Position numbers and translations under genes: made by a program. Source: Methylobacterium sp. E-005 (GTDB lineage: Bacteria > Pseudomonadota > Alphaproteobacteria > Rhizobiales > Beijerinckiaceae). From it: a stretch of DNA of 64,000 nt. This document shows positions 7,923 through 14,765 of the stretch, in pieces. The notes beneath the pieces were generated by a model. It did not search any database. It was given only the letters and a program-made list of their open reading frames with translations, and was not told where the DNA came from. Numbering within the stretch: position 1 is the stretch's first letter; every line of letters starts with the position of its first letter. The stretch spans positions 34,904 through 98,903 of the forward strand of contig NZ_JAKSYG010000081.1 in the NCBI RefSeq assembly GCF_022829725.1. Direction: 5' to 3'.

Positions 7923-8246
7923 TCACGATAGCGCCCAGCCATCCTCTTCGTCGCGGACGGCCTGGTGCAGGCGCAGGGCGAGGGCCAGGGCCCCGTCGTC
8001 GCCGTCGTGGTCGAAGTCGCCGTCGAGCAGCAGCGGGAGCGGGGGCTCGTCCCAGCCGGCCTGGATCGCGCCGGTCGCGCTCGCCGGGCTGGCGGGCGCA
8101 CCCAGGCGCCCCATCGTCCGGTCGAGGGCCTTCCGGGCGGCGGAGCGTTTGCGCGCGCGGCGGCCCGGTCCGGGACCCGGCCTCGGACGGGCGGCGGGCG
8201 TTTCGTTCCGGGCATGCTTGGTGCGGACGGTCATGGCGGGCTCCAT
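7923..8246 (-). CDS. Small basic/acidic two-part hypothetical protein
   Basis: 107 residues. The first half is very basic (Arg/Lys/Pro-rich, RRARKRSAARKALDRTM) and the second half acidic (DGDFDHDGDDGALALALRLHQ), so it may bind nucleic acid through the first half. Its ATG at 8246 shares a base with the stop of the upstream gene (TGATG), so translation is coupled; a second ATG at 8234 is an alternative start. No family is recognised. Confidence 0.55.
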   Translation of the reverse strand: MEPAMTVRTKHARNETPAARPRPGPGPGRRARKRSAARKALDRTMGRLGAPASPASATGAIQAGWDEPPLPLLLDGDFDHDGDDGALALALRLHQAVRDEEDGWALS

Positions 8247-9031
8247 CAGGCAAGGGTGGCGCACGCGCAGCCCGCCGTCTGGCGGGGCGCGATGTGGGGC
8301 TTGGCGGTTCCGAACCTGCGCAGGCCGGACGCCCGCGGCCTGCGCCGGGCGATCGGCCGCGGGACCGTCATCCTGCGCGCGGATGGCCCGGCGACCTCGC
8401 TCGCTTCGCCGTCGAGGTCGTCGGCCAGTTCCAGCAGGGCCGTCCGGAGCGTCAGGTCGGCGGCGGTTCCCACCGCGTCGAACAGCGCGTTGAGGCAGCC
8501 CGGATCGAGGCGCGGCGCGTGCGGGTCCGCCGCGACGAGGTACAAGGCGGCGGCGAGGCCGGCGGAATGGGACCTCAGGTCGGCGCAGGGCTCGCCGGCG
8601 AGCAGCCGGGCGGCCTTGTCCCGCCGGAGGGCCTTCAGCGTCACCGGCAGCGCGCGCAGGCCGGCCGGACGGGCGCTGCCGCAACAGGCGAGCAGCCAGG
8701 GCGGGGGAAGGTCGGGCAGCGCGTCCGCCGCCATCGCGCGCAGCGCCGCGGACGCCGCCAACGGCCTCGGCCCGAACGAGACCACCGCGACGTCGACCCG
8801 GCTCCTGACGGCGCGGTCGCCGAGGTGCGCCAGCGGCAGCGCGACCATGAGGTGGCGACCATCGGCCCGTGCGGCGTCGAGGGAGCTCGGGAGCGCCTCG
8901 ACGATCCGGCCGCCGCCGGCCACGAGGCTCGGCGGGGCGTCATCGTCGTCGACGCGGCGGTCGAGGGCGCTGCTTGCGAGGAGGGCCGCTTGGCTGGCCG
9001 ACGTATCGTCGGCAAAGAACGCTGCGATCAC
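8246..9031 (-). CDS. ParA-like remnant protein, paralogue of 6690..7688
   Basis: 261 residues from a GTG at 9031 with GGAG upstream. It shares with the 6690..7688 product the GTGATC start, an N-terminal strand plus helix (VIAAFFADDTSASQAALLAS), the central strand and following strand (VAVVSFGPRPLAASAALRA) and a PPWLLACCG segment matching PAWLLGCGR. The P-loop is absent altogether. The untranslated leaders of the two genes also look alike (GTCCGTGCC followed by CACGGAG). The C-terminus differs: it is Arg-rich and Cys-containing. Function is unknown; a non-ATP-binding scaffold derived from a partition ATPase is my inference. Confidence 0.55.
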   Translation of the reverse strand: MIAAFFADDTSASQAALLASSALDRRVDDDDAPPSLVAGGGRIVEALPSSLDAARADGRHLMVALPLAHLGDRAVRSRVDVAVVSFGPRPLAASAALRAMAADALPDLPPPWLLACCGSARPAGLRALPVTLKALRRDKAARLLAGEPCADLRSHSAGLAAALYLVAADPHAPRLDPGCLNALFDAVGTAADLTLRTALLELADDLDGEASEVAGPSARRMTVPRPIARRRPRASGLRRFGTAKPHIAPRQTAGCACATLA

Positions 9032-9101
9032 GGGAAGTCTCCGTGAGTGAGTCCGTGCTTCTTGGCACGGACGAATACTACCGCAGCCCCGGTCAATTAG
9101 A

Positions 9102-9135
9102 CCAGCAAAATCTCTAGTCACTAGAGGTTTGCTGG
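9102..9135. promoter_or_regulatory. 34-bp near-perfect palindrome with CTCTAGTCACTAGAG core
   Basis: Outer arms CCAGCAAA and TTTGCTGG surround the 15-bp core at 9112..9126, with one unpaired base. The identical 15-bp core occurs in front of the MerR-type regulator gene (38742..38756). It lies about 70 bp upstream of the gene starting at 9031 and about 310 bp upstream of the KfrA-like gene. A MerR-family operator is plausible; no clean 19-bp-spaced promoter is visible. Confidence 0.5.
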
Positions 9136-9239
9136 CCCCAAGGTTAAGGCCTGGTTGCTTCCGGAAGCCCCCGTGCAGGTGCTCCGGCGCCGTGCGCGCC
9201 GAGTTCGGTCGGAAGCCGCGTGCTTTGAGGCGGTGGATA

Positions 9240-9269
9240 CAGGTAACGCGTCGCGCTACGCGTTACCTG
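9240..9269. promoter_or_regulatory. Perfect 12-bp-arm palindrome upstream of the KfrA-like gene
   Basis: CAGGTAACGCGT and ACGCGTTACCTG flank a 6-bp centre (CGCGCT). KfrA-family proteins are known to repress their own promoter through inverted repeats, and this lies about 180 bp before the KfrA-like start. The reverse complement of its right half contains TAACGCGTAGCG, which recurs exactly upstream of the TIR gene. Confidence 0.6.
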
Positions 9270-9447
9270 CAACGGGTCCGAAACGGCGAGCGCGCGTGGG
9301 GGTTGCGGAACTCTGCGGCTTCCGGCGGCAGGGTGGCACGGGCCATCGTGGCCGGCGGCGTCCACCCGTGGCCACGGAACGTCGGGCGCGACGACCATTC
9401 CTTCATCGCTCGCGTCCATCATGCCGGCAGCGGTCGGGATGGCGGGC

Positions 9448-10566
9448 ATGGTCACTGAGAACGACGTGAGGGTGGCGGCGTCACGGATACGCGCGCGGTC
9501 GGCCCCGCCCGGGAGCCTGAAGGAGCGGGTCTCCGTCCGCTCTGTCAGGAGGGAGCTCGGCGGCGGCTCCTTCGGCGACATCGCCCGGCCGCTCGCCAAG
9601 TGGAAGGCCGACGAGAACTATCATCCGGTCATCGAGCAGGCGGACTTGCCGGAAGCCTTCGAGCAGCGGCTCGCCGCGCTTGCGCGGGACCTGCTTGAGC
9701 AGGCGCGGGTGGAGGCCACGCGGGAGCGGCTTTCGGACTTCGCCGAGGTCGAGCGCCGCCGGCAGGCGCACGAGGAAATCCTCGCGGAGGCCGCCGCGCA
9801 GGTCGACCACCTTGAGGACCAGGTCGCGGCGCTGCGGTCCGAGTTGGCCCTTCTGCGCGCCGCCGACGTCGCGACCGGCCAGGACGGAGACGCCCCTCCG
9901 GCGATCGCCGCGCCCGCCGCGCAGCAGGCGGCCGCCGCCCGCGGCTTCGTCGACGCGCTCATGGGGAAAAAGCTCGCCCGGGAAGCGGACGCGTTCTGGG
10001 CGCAGGTGCGCGACGCGGTCGAGGCGGCGATGCGTGAGCGCGGGCCCATGCCGGCCCACGCGATCTACCGGTCGCTGCCAGCCGAGCTGCGGCGGCAGGG
10101 GGAAAGCGTGGGCCTGCCGCTGACGCCGGGATGGCTGCGATACCACCTGCTCCGGATGGCGGAGGCTGGCGAGGGGCTGGCCGAGATCGACGGCCGGTTC
10201 GGTCTGGCGGAGCCGCAGCCCGAACCGGTGCCCGGCGAGCCGGCGGCGCCGGCGCTCGCGGACGAGGTCCGGGAGATGGGCAAGCGCCGGTTCTGGCGCC
10301 GGTTCGTGCGCGAGGTCCATGTCCTGCTCTCGAAGGCGGGGCCGCTGACGGCGGACGAGATCCTGAGGCGGATGGACCCCGAATGGATCGCGGCTTCGGA
10401 GCGGTTCCAGCGGATCACGCCCGGGCGTCTCCGGTTCAAGCTGCGCGGGCGGATCGACGAGGGCAGGCCGTTCGCGGAACTCTCGGGCGAGCGGTTCGCC
10501 GCCGTGCTCGGGGAGGAGCCCTGGGACGGCGAGAGCGCGATGTCCGGGGCGGTGCGGAACGGGTGA
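9448..10566 (+). CDS. KfrA-like DNA-binding protein
   Basis: 372 residues from the ATG at 9448, chosen because the KfrA N-terminal domain starts here (VTENDVRVAASRIRA, then VSVRSVRRELGGGSFGDIARPLAKWK, the helix-turn-helix). Two earlier in-frame ATGs add nine residues. Residues about 65-150 are a heptad-rich coiled coil (EQRLAALARDLLEQARVEATRERL onward), as in plasmid KfrA proteins, which bind operators and form filaments. Unlike KfrA, the C-terminal half (about 160-372) is not coiled coil but looks like two helical/winged segments around a Pro-rich linker. Probable role: autoregulated DNA-binding or partition-associated protein; it may act at the palindromes near 9240 and 11858. Confidence 0.75.
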   Translation: MVTENDVRVAASRIRARSAPPGSLKERVSVRSVRRELGGGSFGDIARPLAKWKADENYHPVIEQADLPEAFEQRLAALARDLLEQARVEATRERLSDFAEVERRRQAHEEILAEAAAQVDHLEDQVAALRSELALLRAADVATGQDGDAPPAIAAPAAQQAAAARGFVDALMGKKLAREADAFWAQVRDAVEAAMRERGPMPAHAIYRSLPAELRRQGESVGLPLTPGWLRYHLLRMAEAGEGLAEIDGRFGLAEPQPEPVPGEPAAPALADEVREMGKRRFWRRFVREVHVLLSKAGPLTADEILRRMDPEWIAASERFQRITPGRLRFKLRGRIDEGRPFAELSGERFAAVLGEEPWDGESAMSGAVRNG

Positions 10567-10604
10567 CGCGCCGCGCCGTTGCCCGCTCGCCCGGAGGCGA
10601 TGAC

Positions 10605-10940
10605 GTGACCCCTGCGGAAATCGAGGCCAAGGTCAGGGGCGCGCACGCGGAGGCGCTGGGAAACCGCCTCATGCAGAGGCGGCGGAGCTCGCGCATCGAC
10701 GACTTGGTCCGCGACGCGAGGCTGTACGGCCGGGAGGCGGGGGCCGACTTCGCCCGGACGCATCTCGGTCGGCTCGTCGACGAGGCCGTCGGGGTTGCCG
10801 GATGCCGGGAAGGCGCGTTGGAACTGGCGCTGCACGGCTCGGGCCACGCAGCCCTCGAAGGGCTGGCGCAGGCGCTTCGGGACCTCACCGGCCTGGAGGT
10901 TGAGGTGGACGGGACGACCGTTCGGCTGAGCTGGGCCTGA
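10605..10940 (+). CDS. Hypothetical 111-residue protein following the KfrA-like gene
   Basis: Starts at a GTG (10605) with CGGAGG seven bases upstream; the frame also opens at a GTG overlapping the previous stop. Two-part sequence: a basic helical first half (RLMQRRRSSRIDDLVRDARL) and a second half with LALHGSGHAALEGLAQALRDLTG and a short strand pair (LEVEVDGTTVRLSW) at the end. No family recognised. Position 38 bases after the KfrA-like gene suggests a shared transcript. Confidence 0.6.
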   Translation: MTPAEIEAKVRGAHAEALGNRLMQRRRSSRIDDLVRDARLYGREAGADFARTHLGRLVDEAVGVAGCREGALELALHGSGHAALEGLAQALRDLTGLEVEVDGTTVRLSWA

Positions 10941-10991
10941 TCGGCCGGGAACCGTCCTCGGGCGCGCCGGGTCGGACCGGCCTTGCGCCCG

Positions 10992-11723
10992 TCAGGCCTT
11001 GCCCGGCTTGCGCACGGGTTTTTTTAGCGCCGCCCCGCGCGGACTTCGGGTGACGGCCCGTGGAGCTTCCGTCTTGACGGCGGATGCAGCCTTGGTCGGG
11101 GCAGCCAGTCTGGTCTTCGGGGCGGCGCGTTTCGTCCGCACGGGGCGGGCCGGGGCTGCGGCCATGTCCCTGCGAACCGCCGCGACGACGCGCCGGATGC
11201 CCTGGGCGACGTCGAGGTAGGCCCCGTCCGCGCTGCGCCACCGGGTCACGTCGCGCCCGTCCTCGGGCAGGAGCTTGAAGCCGGCGGCCGGGGTCGACTT
11301 CCAGTCGCAGGGGCGCACGACCACGGCGACCACGCGCATGGTGCCGCGGGCGCGGCGGCTCATGGCGCGGCGGTACTCGATCTTCCAGCAATAGTTGCTG
11401 GCCAGGTAGTCGGGGCTGAGCAGGCCGACGAAGACGTGGGCGTCGCGCAGCGCCCGGGCGATGCCGGTATCGAGCTTGTCGCCCGCGTCCAGGTCGCCGT
11501 CGAACCAGGTCCTCACGCTGTCCCGCTCCAGGGGCGCGAGGTGGATGCCGAGCCTCCTGCGGGCCTCGGCGTCGCGGTGCGAGTACGAGACGAAGATCCG
11601 GACCTCGGGCTTCTCCGCCCTGGCCCGCGGGGCCGCGGCGGGTTTCGGGCCGCGAGGCGTCCCGGGGGCCGGCTTCGCGGGCGTGACGGGCTTCTCGTTG
11701 CGGGTACGGGCGCGGGCGCGCAT
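10992..11723 (-). CDS. TIR-domain protein
   Basis: 243 residues from the ATG at 11723, with GGGGG upstream. A disordered Pro/Ala/Arg N-terminus (1-40) precedes a TIR domain: strand A VRIFVSYSHRDAEAR (41-55), the W-D-x-x-L-x-x-G loop (TWFDGDLDAGDKL), strand VFVGLLSPDYLASNYCWKIEYRRA with Glu116 at the position of the catalytic Glu of NAD-cleaving TIR proteins, then RVVAVVVRPCDWK. Residues about 175-243 are a Lys/Arg/Ala/Pro-rich tail without a second domain. Bacterial TIR proteins commonly act as NAD+ hydrolases or signal producers in phage defence; activity here is inferred. Convergent with the 10605..10940 gene. Confidence 0.8.
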   Translation of the reverse strand: MRARARTRNEKPVTPAKPAPGTPRGPKPAAAPRARAEKPEVRIFVSYSHRDAEARRRLGIHLAPLERDSVRTWFDGDLDAGDKLDTGIARALRDAHVFVGLLSPDYLASNYCWKIEYRRAMSRRARGTMRVVAVVVRPCDWKSTPAAGFKLLPEDGRDVTRWRSADGAYLDVAQGIRRVVAAVRRDMAAAPARPVRTKRAAPKTRLAAPTKAASAVKTEAPRAVTRSPRGAALKKPVRKPGKA

Positions 11724-12063
11724 GGAAGCCCCCGTCAGGTTGCCGGCCAAGTTCGGGATTCATGCGCCCTGGACCGGGTTTGTTCCCTGCGGGGAAGGGG
11801 ATGGCCCGGACGGCGTCGGCCCCGGTCGCGGCGTGTGAGGTACGCGACTCCGCCGGGAACGCGTAACGCATCACGGCATCCGCTACGCGTTATGGCTCCG
11901 GCCGGAAGGCGCCGCGGTCTCTTGACCCTCCAGCCGCTTGAGGACGTACGGTGACCGCCGAGAGATGCGGAAGGCACCGGCGATGGGCGACGCCGCAACC
12001 CGGGACCGTCAGGCGGAGCGGGCGATGCGCGGGTCCAGGCGCCGGGCGTACGTGGAGGGCGGT
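11724..12063. other. Divergent intergenic region between the TIR and lipoprotein genes
   Basis: No gene supported. The region should hold promoters for both flanking genes and contains the AACGCGTA/TACGCGTT inverted pair. An open frame from 11938 runs into the lipoprotein gene but lacks a ribosome binding site before 12064. Confidence 0.5.
11858..11891. promoter_or_regulatory. AACGCGTA inverted pair upstream of the TIR gene
   Basis: AACGCGTA (11858..11865) and TACGCGTT (11884..11891) face each other across 18 bp, about 135-170 bp upstream of the TIR start. On the complementary strand the right half reads TAACGCGTAGCG, identical over 12 bases to a half-site of the palindrome at 9240..9269, suggesting a common regulator, most simply the KfrA-like protein. 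Confidence 0.5.
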
Positions 12064-12495
12064 ATGGCGAACGAGGTTTCGATGGGGCGGCGCGCGCTCC
12101 TCGGCTGCGCAAGCATCCTGCTGCCGTTCCTATCGGGATGTGGGGGAGGAACGCTACCGGGCATCCAGCTTGGCTCGGACGAGGGCGGCAGCACGGTCGG
12201 CTTCGACTCCCTGCCTTTCCGGATCCAACGCGTCGACGGCAGCGTCCTGACCGGCCACGCGTCGGTCCGCCTCCTGCGTGTCAGCTTCTTCACGCGCGAC
12301 GCGACGGGGTACGTCGCGTGCAGCGGCAGCTTCACGTTGGATCTCAAGCATGCGCCCGTGCCGGTGAGCGTCGACTGCACCGGAGCGGGCATCCTGCATG
12401 GCACCGTGACGACGGCGCGGGCCGACCATGGGGAGGGCGCATTCACCGAGCGGTCCGGGGGCACCTCGACGTTCCGCTACGGCGCACCGCCCTAG
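12064..12495 (+). CDS. Hypothetical lipoprotein
   Basis: 143 residues from the ATG at 12064, preceded by GGAGGG. The N-terminus MGRRALLGCASILLPFLSGC is a lipoprotein signal with lipobox LSGC, so the mature protein should be lipid-anchored, facing the periplasm. The remainder is beta-rich with conserved-looking paired Cys (VACSGSF and VDCTGAGI) and a threonine/serine-rich end. No family is recognised. Confidence 0.7.
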   Translation: MANEVSMGRRALLGCASILLPFLSGCGGGTLPGIQLGSDEGGSTVGFDSLPFRIQRVDGSVLTGHASVRLLRVSFFTRDATGYVACSGSFTLDLKHAPVPVSVDCTGAGILHGTVTTARADHGEGAFTERSGGTSTFRYGAPP

Positions 12496-12560
12496 CCGGC
12501 CACGGGTCGGTGAGGGCCACCCCTGGGACCGGAGTGGCGCCCCCAACAGACTGCCGCGTC

Positions 12561-13481
12561 TCAGTCATCCGCCCTCTCGGACAGCATCGCCCCCGTCCGC
12601 GGATCGACATGGAACCTCACCTCCATGCCGTTTTTGATCCCCTTGCCGTCCCACAGCCCGTCATCGGGTTTGAGCTCCGTGACCGACGTGTAGCCCGTGT
12701 CCAAAAGCTTCTGGCGGATCTCCGCGGCCGGCATCCAGTCCGCGCGGACACGACCGTCGGCAAGGGCCGTCGGCGGGAGCTGTCCGGTCTCGCGTGGCGT
12801 CATCCAGGACCAAAGCCCGAGGCCGCCGAGGGCGGCGAGGATGAGCAGCCCGCCGGCGAGCGCGGGACGTCTCGACGACCGGCGCGCCGCGGGCCGGACC
12901 CGGACCGCAGGTTCGGCCTCGCCGTCCTCCTCGGCCGGCATCGACAGTATGGCCGCGGCGGGCAGCGCGAACACGCCGACCGGCCGGGCGATGTTCTTCA
13001 ACGCCTGCTTGCCCCGATCCTCGAATGGGTAGCCGAGCTTGTCCCGTACCTGATCGTGAACCGTGTGCGAGATGCAGATCCCGCCCGGCTCCGCCAAGGG
13101 TTCGAGCCGAGCCGCCACGTTGACGCCGTCGCCGTAGAGGTCGCCGTCCGGCTCGGCGACCACGTCGCCGACGTTGATGCCGATGCGCAGCCTGAACGCG
13201 TGGTCGTCGGACACGCCGGCCTCGCGCGTCAGCATCGCCCGCTGGATCGCGACGGCGCAGGACACTGCCCGGACCGGGCTGGGGAACTCGGCGATCAGGC
13301 CGTCGCCGGTCGACTTCACGACGCGGCCCCGGAACGCCTCGATGCGCGGATCGAGCAGTTCCCGGCGCAGGCCCCTGAGCCGGCGCAGCGTGCCCGCCTC
13401 GTCGGCGCCCATGAGGCGGCTATAGCCGACGACATCGGCGACCATGATGGCGGCGAGCCGGCGCTCGTCGACCTCGTCCAT
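12561..13481 (-). CDS. Class III adenylate/guanylate cyclase with C-terminal membrane segment and PepSY-like domain
   Basis: 306 residues from the ATG at 13481. The N-terminal cyclase domain (about 5-170) shows AAIMVADVVGYSRLM (metal Asp16), KSTGDGLIAEF (second metal Asp near 60), LRIGINVGDVV and LYGDGVNVAARLE, the usual set of class III nucleotidyl cyclases of the rhizobial type. A single hydrophobic helix (ALAGGLLILAALGGLGLW, about 207-225) follows an Arg-rich linker. Residues about 240-306 (EIRQKLLDTGYTSVTELKPDDGLWDGKGIKNG, then VDPRTG) look like a PepSY domain, which would sit outside the cytoplasm. It would make cAMP from ATP, possibly under control of the periplasmic domain. Confidence 0.85.
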   Translation of the reverse strand: MDEVDERRLAAIMVADVVGYSRLMGADEAGTLRRLRGLRRELLDPRIEAFRGRVVKSTGDGLIAEFPSPVRAVSCAVAIQRAMLTREAGVSDDHAFRLRIGINVGDVVAEPDGDLYGDGVNVAARLEPLAEPGGICISHTVHDQVRDKLGYPFEDRGKQALKNIARPVGVFALPAAAILSMPAEEDGEAEPAVRVRPAARRSSRRPALAGGLLILAALGGLGLWSWMTPRETGQLPPTALADGRVRADWMPAAEIRQKLLDTGYTSVTELKPDDGLWDGKGIKNGMEVRFHVDPRTGAMLSERADD

Positions 13482-13872
13482 GCATCTCTCCCGGGCCCAT
13501 CCCCTCCAGCCTGCACCGCGCCCGCCGCGGATGGAAGGTCGTGTCCCGAAGGAATCGCGCGGGCGGACGTCCGGGATCACGACAGACCGGAACTGGGTTC
13601 ATCGTCGCTCCGCGCGGACTTGCCGGCCGCCGGCGGCCCCGACGCGCGCTTTGGACGGTGCCGGAATTCATGCTGCGCCGGCATCTGAACGGTCTCTTGG
13701 CGGGCCGGAAAGGGCGGTGGCGGAAAATCGTTTCCCGTGTGCGGGACGTGGCCTCGTTTTCGCGCGGCTTCCACCCCGTGCGGACTTCACGCGCGCCTGC
13801 GAAGCGCCGGATCTTGCCCGCCCGGTCGATGGGGGGCTTTCATCGAGGCCCGGATTTTGGCATCATCGTCCG
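13482..13872. other. Intergenic region upstream of the Cus-type operon
   Basis: About 390 bases without a supported gene. Overlapping frames on both strands have no ribosome binding site or recognisable product. It should contain the promoters of the cyclase gene (leftward) and of the Cus-type operon (rightward); I see no clear MerR-type palindrome here. Confidence 0.5.
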
Positions 13873-14277
13873 GTGACCTTCTGGCTCGCCCTCCGGCGAC
13901 TGTTGCCGCTTCTCGCGGTCCTCGGCTTCGCCCTGACGCCTGTCGCCGTCCCCGCGGCGACCGCGGGTATGCACGCCTTCGCAGTGCCATCGGCCCACGT
14001 CGACCACCGCGCCATGCCCGACATGGACATGGGTCATGACGCGGGTGGCATGGCCATGGACGACATGCCCTGCTGCCCGCACGAGAAGGCCGCCAAGCCC
14101 GATTGCGGCAAGGGCTGCCCGCTGATGGCGCTGTGCCTCGCCACCGCGGCCTCGCTCCTTCCCGCGTCTGTCGCCGTCCCGGTCCCGGGCGCGACCCGCA
14201 CATCCCCGACCTGGCCCGGCGCCGCGGCGCTCGCCAGCGTGCGGGCGCCGCCGCTACCGGAGCCTCCCCGAGCCTGA
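13873..14277 (+). CDS. Periplasmic Met/His/Cys-rich metal-binding protein
   Basis: 134 residues from a GTG at 13873. The N-terminus (LALRRLLPLLAVLGFALTPVAVPAATA) is a signal peptide. The mature part contains MPDMDMGHDAGGMAMDDMP and CCPHEKAAKPDCGKGCPLMALC, a dense run of Met, His and Cys typical of periplasmic copper/silver binders. A second hydrophobic patch near residue 90 could be membrane-associated. As first gene of the Cus-type operon it probably buffers the ion for the CusBA pump. The start is uncertain. Confidence 0.7.
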   Translation: MTFWLALRRLLPLLAVLGFALTPVAVPAATAGMHAFAVPSAHVDHRAMPDMDMGHDAGGMAMDDMPCCPHEKAAKPDCGKGCPLMALCLATAASLLPASVAVPVPGATRTSPTWPGAAALASVRAPPLPEPPRA

Positions 14278-14360
14278 ACCGATGACGCCGGCGCCGCGTG
14301 CGCCGGCACGGTGACGCGCGCCCCGCGCGGCCCTTCACATCGTGTTCAGGAGACATCCCA

Positions 14361-14765
14361 GTGACCAGGAATTCCCTCGCGCGCGCCGTCGCGGCCGCGC
14401 TGCTCGGCGTCGCCCTGTCGACCCCGGCCCTGCCGGCGCTCGCCGACGTCAAGGACTACCAGTTCCAACTCGTCCAGGAGGAGGCGAAGGTCGGCGACGC
14501 GGTCCTCGCGGTCCGGCTCCTCGACAGGCGCACCGGCAAGCCGGTGCCCGACGCGGTGATCTTCGCCAAGCGCCTCGACATGGCCCCCGACGCCATGGAG
14601 GAGATGGCCACCAAGGTCGAGCAGGTCCCCTCGACCGAACCCGGCATCTACCGCTTCAAGGCCCATCTCGGGATGCAGGGCCGCTGGCGCCTGTCGCTGG
14701 CCGCGAAGGTCCAGGGCGAGACCGGGACGGTCGAGGACAAGCTGATCGTCCAGGCCACCAAATGA
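14361..14765 (+). CDS. FixH/YtkA-like periplasmic protein
   Basis: 134 residues from a GTG at 14361 with AGGAGA seven bases before. A signal peptide (LARAVAAALLGVALSTPALPALA) is followed by an immunoglobulin-like beta domain: DYQFQLVQEEAKVGDAVLAVRLLDRRTGKPVPDAVI, then GIYRFKAHLGMQGRWRLSL, the pattern of YtkA/FixH-type proteins. Met-rich MAPDAMEEMATK may bind copper. The stop overlaps the start of cusB (ATGA). In metal operons this family is found beside RND adaptor genes. Confidence 0.8.
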   Translation: MTRNSLARAVAAALLGVALSTPALPALADVKDYQFQLVQEEAKVGDAVLAVRLLDRRTGKPVPDAVIFAKRLDMAPDAMEEMATKVEQVPSTEPGIYRFKAHLGMQGRWRLSLAAKVQGETGTVEDKLIVQATK

